NCBI RefSeq assembly: GCF_047495875.1
Contig: NC_092467.1
Location: forward strand, 29,543,066 to 29,607,065
DNA: 64,000 nt
Origin: Pithys albifrons albifrons
Taxonomy: Eukaryota > Chordata > Aves > Passeriformes > Thamnophilidae
Reading direction: 5' to 3'
Under the pieces are notes generated by a model. It was not told where the DNA came from. It searched no databases and saw nothing but the letters and a program-made list of their open reading frames with translations. Positions 53,901 to 64,000 of the stretch are shown here, one piece after another (the stretch's first letter is position 1; each line of letters opens with the position of its first letter). Position numbers and translations under genes: made by a program.

Positions 53901-56900
53901 TAAGCCCTTCTCTCTGCCATATTCTAATTAGGCACTTTTATTGCATGTAGAACAGTAAATGCCACGTTTTACTGCTCATATTTACAATCAGAAAGATGGA
54001 AACTGTCAAGGAACAGAGAATGACTCCCAGTGAGCCAGAGGGATCTTCTGCAGGCAGAAGCTGAGGACAATGCACAAGAAAGGCCCCAAATGTCACCATT
54101 TTCAACTGTACACACAAAAATTTGACTATGCTCTTTTCCAGTCATTGCTCTTCATTGTTATTACAGAGTACTTTTACCACTGCAGTCCTTAAATGTCCTC
54201 AGCATGATCCGAGACCCAACATTTCTTACAAAAAGATTCCTAAAAAGATATAATACTGATTCAAAAAACCCAATTTAAAAGGAGTTTATACTTTAATTTT
54301 GACTTTTGAGAGCAAAGAGCAGATAAGCCTCAGGAGAACTCTGGGATGCAGGACTGCAGGAGCATCTCCTAAACCAACAAGTTTAAACAAAAAATAAGGG
54401 GGTACTACACAAAAATGTGTGAAGAATTCCTCCAAAGAATGATGGGGAGATGAGAAAAGTCTTGGAGGCATTTATTAGGAAAATTCAGTAAATTAATGAT
54501 GAAAGTTGGTACTATGGATTGACTCCTTAAAAGCTGGTAAGAGTAAAGGCAGCCACAAAGAGCCTGGGAGAAAACAGTTCAGCAAATAAAATAGATAAAA
54601 TAGAGGAGAAATAGGAATGCAAAGGGAAGTGTGACATGATCAAAAGAACAAGCTGAGACAGCAATCTTGGCAGTCCTGATGGATTTCAGAAATAAAAGTC
54701 AAATTTGTCAAGGACAAAGAAAAGGATAACAATTGAGACATGAGATGAAGAGAGGCAGGACTGGGTTTCTATGCAAGCATGACAGTAAATGCTGTATTTC
54801 AGAGCAGGTAAGAAGAGTTCTGCAAGGCTAGGAGTTACCCTGGACGTGGCAATCAAAACCAACACTGGGTCAAAAAGGCTGCTGAATTTCCAGGGCTGAA
54901 TAATAGATGATGCTGATATTTTCCTCAGCTCTCAGAAAAGGAGGTCAGAGACAGACCTTTGGGAATCAGGATTAAAAGGCCTGGTTTGGCCACATTAAGC
55001 TTGAGCTGTTGACTAAACATGTACAGAGAGGGCTGCAGAGGCAGATCAAGGTTTGAACAGAACATAGACCTGGGAGCTTCTGGTTTGGCACAATAACCAA
55101 ATTTATATTTGCAAAAGAAATGATTCTGATAAAAAGCAGGGCAGGAAGAAAAAGAGATCAAAGGCAGAGAAATCCCAGATGAATCCCAGCAAATCCCAGA
55201 TGAAAACTGGAAGAGAGAAACTAGGGACACAGGGGTTAAATCCAGAGGCAAGTCATGGAGGACAGGTAGAAGACCTTAAGCAAAATCAGCTCATCAGGTA
55301 AGATGCTCTCAAAGCACTGCACCTGAGATGAGCCAGCAGGAAGTCTGGGAAGTTTCAAAGACATGGAGGGGATAAAAGCCACCCCTGGGAGCCCCAGTCA
55401 GGGCCCATCAGCAGCTTCCTGGCCAGTCCCCCACTCTGCCAAACACAAAGTTCACTGAACTAATCCCACCATCTCTCCTGCTCACTGCAGAGTGAGTAGA
55501 GAGCAGAAGAAATTAAGTCCTTCTTTTCTTCCTATTTTTAAGTACTCAGAGATGCTCAGTGATAAAGACTTGACAGTTTGACATTTCATCTGCTCCAGCA
55601 CATGTGCTTCAAGGAATAGCTACAGAGCCACAATCCTACCTCGATTTCTGGTCACAGACGCCAGAACCAACAGATTCCCAGTAAAGTCAAGAAGTACCTT
55701 TGGGACATTTTAAATGAAGTATCTTCTGCCAAAACTGAGAAATTTAATCTTGCTAAAATTTTCTTTCAGCCAAGTTTAGCTGTCCTGTTAACAATCTATC
55801 AGCATAATTAATGCCATCAAATGGGAGAAGAGCAGCAAACCCAGGGGTTATCAGCATAAGCCTGATAAAGTCTTGGAACATGGTGGAACAACTTTCAAAA
55901 ATCTGTGTGTTATAAGGACAGGAGAGCTTAAAAGTTCAGGAAGATGGGCAAGATGTTGGCTCCTAAAACACTGGAATGTCTCAGAGTCGTAACATCCCAC
56001 TAGAAGAGAACAACCTGAGGACAACAGGGTAATAACCACCCACCACACTTACTATTTCTTTGCATGTTGCTAAGACTTAAAAGTAGAAACATAATCACTA
56101 ATTCTGTGGCAAGCATGAAAGGGAGAACTAATTTTTTTGTATGAAATGCTACAGGTAAGGTCTGGTCCCTCTTCCATGGAACAGGAAGGGGCTGTTTACC
56201 GAGTAACAGCATCTCAGGTAGGTAAACCTCAAAAATAATACAATAAAATCCTCATCAAAGGTAATGAAGGTTGGAGTAACAGATAACAGTAACAGAGAGT
56301 CAACATGGAATATTTGTATTTACACACACAGTTTTCCTTTCTGAGTTTCATCCTGACAGCCAAGAGAAAATGGCTACAGATTAAATAAATTCATAAAACT
56401 TGAGGAACACACTGCAACACTTCTCTGCAAAGCTGAAACCTCCTCAGATACTTACCCTTTTCCTAGAAATATTACAATCCCACAGGCTGTGCCCTGTAGT
56501 TTGATAAAGATATGGGTCAACATCTCTGAAAGACAAGCCAGTCCCACCAAAGTACAGAACAGGGAACACCAATGAAATTAATTTTTAGGGTGCTACACAG
56601 GACAAAACAGGAAAAACTTGGTGTGATGGCTGTGATCTTCACCAGCTGGGTTACAGTCCAACTGTTTGGGGTATTGCCCATAAATAAACAAGACACTGAC
56701 CCCAATCTCCCTTGGTTTTTGGACAATGAAGGAATCTAGATGAATAACTAAGCCATCACGATACCTGATAGAGAGCTGTGTATTACAACATATTCTGTTA
56801 ATTTGCATAGCCACAAACTGATACAAAATTTTACTTTAGCAGCAATAATTCTTTACTTAAAGCCAAACAGCAATTTTTTTTGCTTTTATCCTATTTCTTT

Positions 56901-59900
56901 TTCACCATGTCTAGGTTTTCCATTACAGTCAATAGGATTTTACAATTAGAACCAACAAGAGTTTAAAAGCACAGCTCGCTGCATGAATGTGGAGGGAAAT
57001 GTTTCCCCCCAGCATTTTATAGAATTTAATTATTAGTTTCAAATACATTTTTTGGAAAGTAACTCACAGTAAACAAAGATTTATTGTCACATAAATAAAC
57101 AATGAGACAATTAGAGGCTGTTGGTGGAGCCCCCATTAGTCACGCCCGTGTAATGGAGCATTACTGAGCTATCACAGGGAGATGGCCTGATGTGTGTGAT
57201 TAACAAAATAACACTCATAAATAGCTAACCAGCAATGATGGGCACTGAAAAATTCTGCAGATCCTTCTATAATGCAGAGTTATGGCTTTTCTTGCTTCCC
57301 AAGGAAATCACCAACCACTAAGTTCCACCCCGGAAAGGAGAATATTAAATAATATATTGCAAATTATTTGCATTTTTGCCTTCTACGTGTTTTTGAAAAT
57401 ACACAAGAACTCTCATGAAATATGGCTAATGAAGAACATACTGCAGCATGAGATATAACCCAGATGGATATGACAGAATAAATGAAGAAAAATTATTTTC
57501 ATGTAATATGCAGCCATGAAATCTCTCAAGTGGCACTGGGCAGAAAAGTCCAGGTTTAGTGGCAATTATGGTCGATTTTTTATGTTAGGAAAATAAAATA
57601 TATATTTCCCTCATGTGAGGTATGTACTTGGCAAACATATTCTGGAGAAAGCAAATGGGATGGATGGAAAACATGTGACAGTAAAAAAAAAAAGGTGTAT
57701 TTTTCAGAATAATAGGGTCAAACCCCATGTGTAATGACAACTTTGGCACACAGACAACAGGACTAATTTGTTAGTCAAATTAAATACAATTTTGGGTTAT
57801 AAGCTCATGTTGGGACTGCAACAGCAGAACAATTTGGGGTGCTCTGCCCACATGAGGAGGCTCCTGCAGCTGGTGAGGGAGCCCTGCTGAGCTGGGCCTT
57901 GCTGTCATCTTCTAAATACACCCAAGTGTTATGAAGGGACCTATTCACTGTAATCCATGGCATGGAATGACAGAAGAGAAGAAAGAATTGTTATTATTTT
58001 TATTGCAGTATATTGTATTGTAAACTCACTGCAAATCCTTCCTGCATTTTTCTTGTGAGATAAATTCTTTCCAAATGATAGTCCACCTTCAACTTAGTCT
58101 CCTTCATGGATAAATTTACTCAAAGGGCAGAATTCCTGATGGCTGGAATAATAGCCTTATTAAAATCAATATTTTTTGATGAATATTAGGGCTGGAACAT
58201 ATTAAAGAGAGCTATAAAGTACAGGGGGGGAAAAAAAACCTGCTTATCATTTTGTGGAGTAACCCAACTACAGCCCTTCATCTGTAATGAATTATGGAGT
58301 AATTCCCCTAAATCATCTGTATGAATTCAGCTATGACACTGCCAATTTTTAAAAAAATTTGCTAGTTTTGAGCTACAAATTGATTTTTCATTGTGATAAA
58401 TTAAAATCCAATGGCAGCCTACAAGATAACCCAGAATATTTTTTTCTCTTTTCTATCACACCAGGCTGCCACTGTGGCAGACGTGACAGCAATAGCCAAT
58501 GGGGAAAGTTAAGAAAGGACACTCTAAAGAGGTAAAGAATCTTTTAAAATAAACAATAAATCAGCTCTGTGGCCTAAAATATCCTTCTGGGAATTCCAAA
58601 ATTATGGAAATGTAAATAAGGGAAAAATTAATGTGGGGGACAGGGAGGGCTGTGAAATGAGGAAAATGCAATTGCAGGATTATCTGGTTGTTCCCTGCTC
58701 AGGGCCATTTTTTATTCTGTTGCATGAATGTAAATATCAGTCTCCAAACTTTACAAACTCTAAAGTTTCACATGGATATGAGAAGACAGGCTCGATGAGA
58801 GAGACTATGGAAAGGGTGTGAAACTTTGGGATGTGGACAGACCCAAGCCATGGAAAAAGCCAAAGGGCTGTGAAGAACCGGCAGAGGATTTGCTTCAAAA
58901 CCTTGACATGGAGAGCACAATTCTCCTGCTTTCAATAAAAACTGATGTCAAAAGCTCCCCACGTGCCTTTCTCACTGTTCTGCTCCAAGAAGGACAACTC
59001 AATCCTCCTGTCCATCACTGCAGCAGCTCAGGGCAGACATTGGGAAGGTGGATTTAGAGGTTTCATTCTAAGCCTCAGTGAGTGAGTGACAGGTTTACTG
59101 TAAGGATGATACAGTTCTGTCAGATTTAGAGTACAGGGTGTCAGAGTTATGAAATGAAGGAGATTGTCCCCATGTCCCCACCTCAGCAGCTGCAGACAGA
59201 GAGTGTGCAGGATGCTGCAGGAAAGGCAACTGCAATAAAGCACACCTTGGTTTCTAAAACACATTCCCTTTTCCCTCTTTTTTTGCTCCATGCAGTGTTT
59301 GAGAAACATTCAGAGACGAGGGCAAAAGGAATAGTCTTTTCCTTTCTTCTCTTTTTATTTTTCCAAGAAAAGGTTTCATCTTAGCAAAGTAACTCTGGCC
59401 TGGGTGGGTGCAATTTGACAGCCCTGATTCTGACATTTCCTATTTTCTGAGCACAGACAATGTTCTCTGCAACACTGCTTTTGTTTGGATACTTTTCCAC
59501 AGGCTGTACACAACACATCCCAAATGAGCTTTTCATTACCAACTACTCGTACTATGTATCAGTGAGCTCAATGACATTGATTTTCTAATAATATAAATTA
59601 ACTGGCAAAGATAATTTCATCTATCATCAGTAGGGTTTTATTTCTGGCATCATGTTAAATAGTTAATCTGCCAAAAGATTAAATCAAGAGCTTTTTAAAA
59701 TTCAAGGCAGAGCTTAAACTGCTGTAAAAATCTTCCTAATTATGATTAAAACAGTTTGTGTGTTGTTGCTTTATATCTAAGTAGTACAATGTTTTGCTTA
59801 GGTTTCTTCTTTTAGAGCAATTTAAAAAATCAAACAGGGTATTGCTGTGGCAAAAAACGTGTAAGACATGGAAATCTCTGCAATTTCCTTAACCAGATGC

Positions 59901-60806
59901 TTCCAGGGAAGGTGCTAATTGGCAGCTTCACACAGCAACCTCCAACTTTCCAGGGACTTTTACCTCCCATTCCATACAATATATGATTTTTCTACCACTG
60001 ACAACACACGAGCTCTGATTCTGATGGTTACTGGCAATGCTGTTAATAGAATATATCACATCCTGGTGACTACAGCTGCATTCAAGTGGAATTATGGATC
60101 TGACAGAAATTCTTATGACTCTCCTGGGACACGCTGAGGACATTCCCAGGTAAGTGTGTGCTGCTCCCCAGCCTGCACTGCCCTTCCTTTCATCTGTCTC
60201 AGACATCAGTGGGGAAAATCAGCTTCACTCTCCTGGAGCTGCCCCAGCTCCCTGTTCCAGCTTGTTTGCATCCCCTCAGCTTGCCCTGCCACAAGGGCCC
60301 AGCCCAAGGCAATCCTCACCTCTGAGCTTCATCCCTTGTCATGAGCCCCTCAAAAGTCACCTGACCCACAGCATGGGGTGCAGCTGGACCAGGATGGATG
60401 AGAAAACCTCTATGAGCACAGATACCAGGCTGACCCATGGACAGCTCCAGTTCTCCGCCAGCACTGGGCTCTTCAAAGAAGCAACTTTTAGTCTGTTGAA
60501 GCAAAACAAATCCCTTTTTTGCCACTTTTGGACTCAGAGCTGTGAGCACAAGGAGCATTTGTGTACTCCAGTGAGTGGTTCTGCAGCAATATCCAGGACA
60601 AGGCTTTACAATAAACCATGTCCTTTGTGACACTCCACAAGTCACGTCATGCCTTGCTCTGAGAGATGAGAACCTTCTATCAACATTCTCAGCTGCTTCA
60701 CATGTGTTTACACTGGTGAGACATCACAGCCCAGCCAGGAAATGCCTCTAAAGAAACATCCATGAAAAGATTCAATTCTGCTCCATCACATCATCATTTT
60801 ACTTAC

Positions 60807-60905
60807 CCCTGTCTTTTCATCAAAGATTTTGATTCCCCCAAAGGAAACTGTTAAGAAGACTTTTTGTTTATGTTCTCCTTTTGAACGAGCTGCAGCCACA
60901 ATTCC
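60807..60905 (-). CDS. DAB1: DAB1 coding exon b: PTB domain (residues 70-102)
   Basis: This exon is 99 bp, phase 0 to 0, 33 codons: [17 protein letters not shown] on to FDEKTG. It holds the PTB strands that follow the first loop. Lys82, which published work links to phosphoinositide binding, is present in the EHKQK stretch. The acceptor is TTCCGTAG and the donor GGG|GTAAGT is a perfect match to the U1 consensus. Against the mammalian sequence as I recall it the changes are conservative (Val/Ile and Gly/Ala swaps). The exon is isolated: 2.5 kb of intron upstream and over 20 kb downstream. Confidence 0.96.

Positions 60906-64000
<3,095 letters not shown>

Larger units (their letters stand above)
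40462..60806 (-). other. DAB1: DAB1 intron between exons b and c (20.3 kb)
   Basis: This is the largest intron in the window, 20345 bp. It contains a probable solo ERV LTR (50390-50981), a SINE (42450-42598), a CR1 tip (45052-45112), a short TATC microsatellite and several AT-rich homeodomain-motif-dense segments described as findings. The open frames within it, up to 142 codons, have no recognisable family and no coding look. No exon with DAB1 homology was found in it. Confidence 0.7.

Noticed and set aside
53543..53950. 135-codon open frame on the plus strand
   Set aside because: No recognisable homology; it lies within a DAB1 intron with no promoter, splice pairing or repeat origin that I can see.

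Overview
This window is vertebrate genomic DNA from a passerine bird, probably a songbird. The evidence is CR1 LINE copies with the avian 3' tip and two copies of a SINE made of a tRNA-Ile-like head joined to a CR1-like tail (the TguSINE1 type known from passerines). The DNA is AT-rich and CpG-poor, with small exons in long introns and no bacterial-style operons.

One gene is recognisable: DAB1 (Disabled-1), the cytoplasmic adaptor of the Reelin pathway, on the minus strand. Thirteen exons can be read with GT/AG splice sites. In transcript order they lie at 63595-63456, 60905-60807, 40461-40330, 39143-39024, 38432-38394, 37073-37008, 32570-32511, 21650-21594 (cassette), 18797-18735, 17441-17333, 14992-14444, 13609-13482 and 12564-12481 (stop TAG). 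The first coding exon, about 22 residues, lies beyond 64000. Without the cassette the window encodes residues 23 to 551. Adding the unseen start, this equals the 555-residue mammalian form as I recall it, minus one four-residue repeat near the C terminus. Published landmarks fall in register: K82, S114, F158, Y185, Y198, Y200, Y220, Y232 and S491.

Layout: 1-11164 is downstream DNA with no gene I can support. 11165-12480 is the probable 3' UTR. 12481-18797 holds the exons for the Pro/Ser/Thr-rich tail. 21594-21650 is a 57-bp in-frame cassette exon. 32511-39143 holds the alternatively spliced tyrosine-phosphorylation exons. 39024-63595 holds the PTB-domain exons, split by a 20-kb intron. Repeats are sparse: one long and one shorter near-identical CR1 copy in opposite orientations, four decayed CR1 tips, two SINEs, one probable solo ERV LTR and a tRNA-like relic.

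I see no exotic new system. The points of most interest concern splicing. The phosphotyrosine exons all end in YQ and the next exon starts with VP, so each splice form rebuilds one YQVP site on a different tyrosine. The cassette exon carries a canonical clathrin-box motif. There is a tandem GTAAGTGTAAGT donor, a cluster of NOVA-type YCAY tetramers beside the alternative exons, and an inverted CR1 pair flanking two PTB exons.
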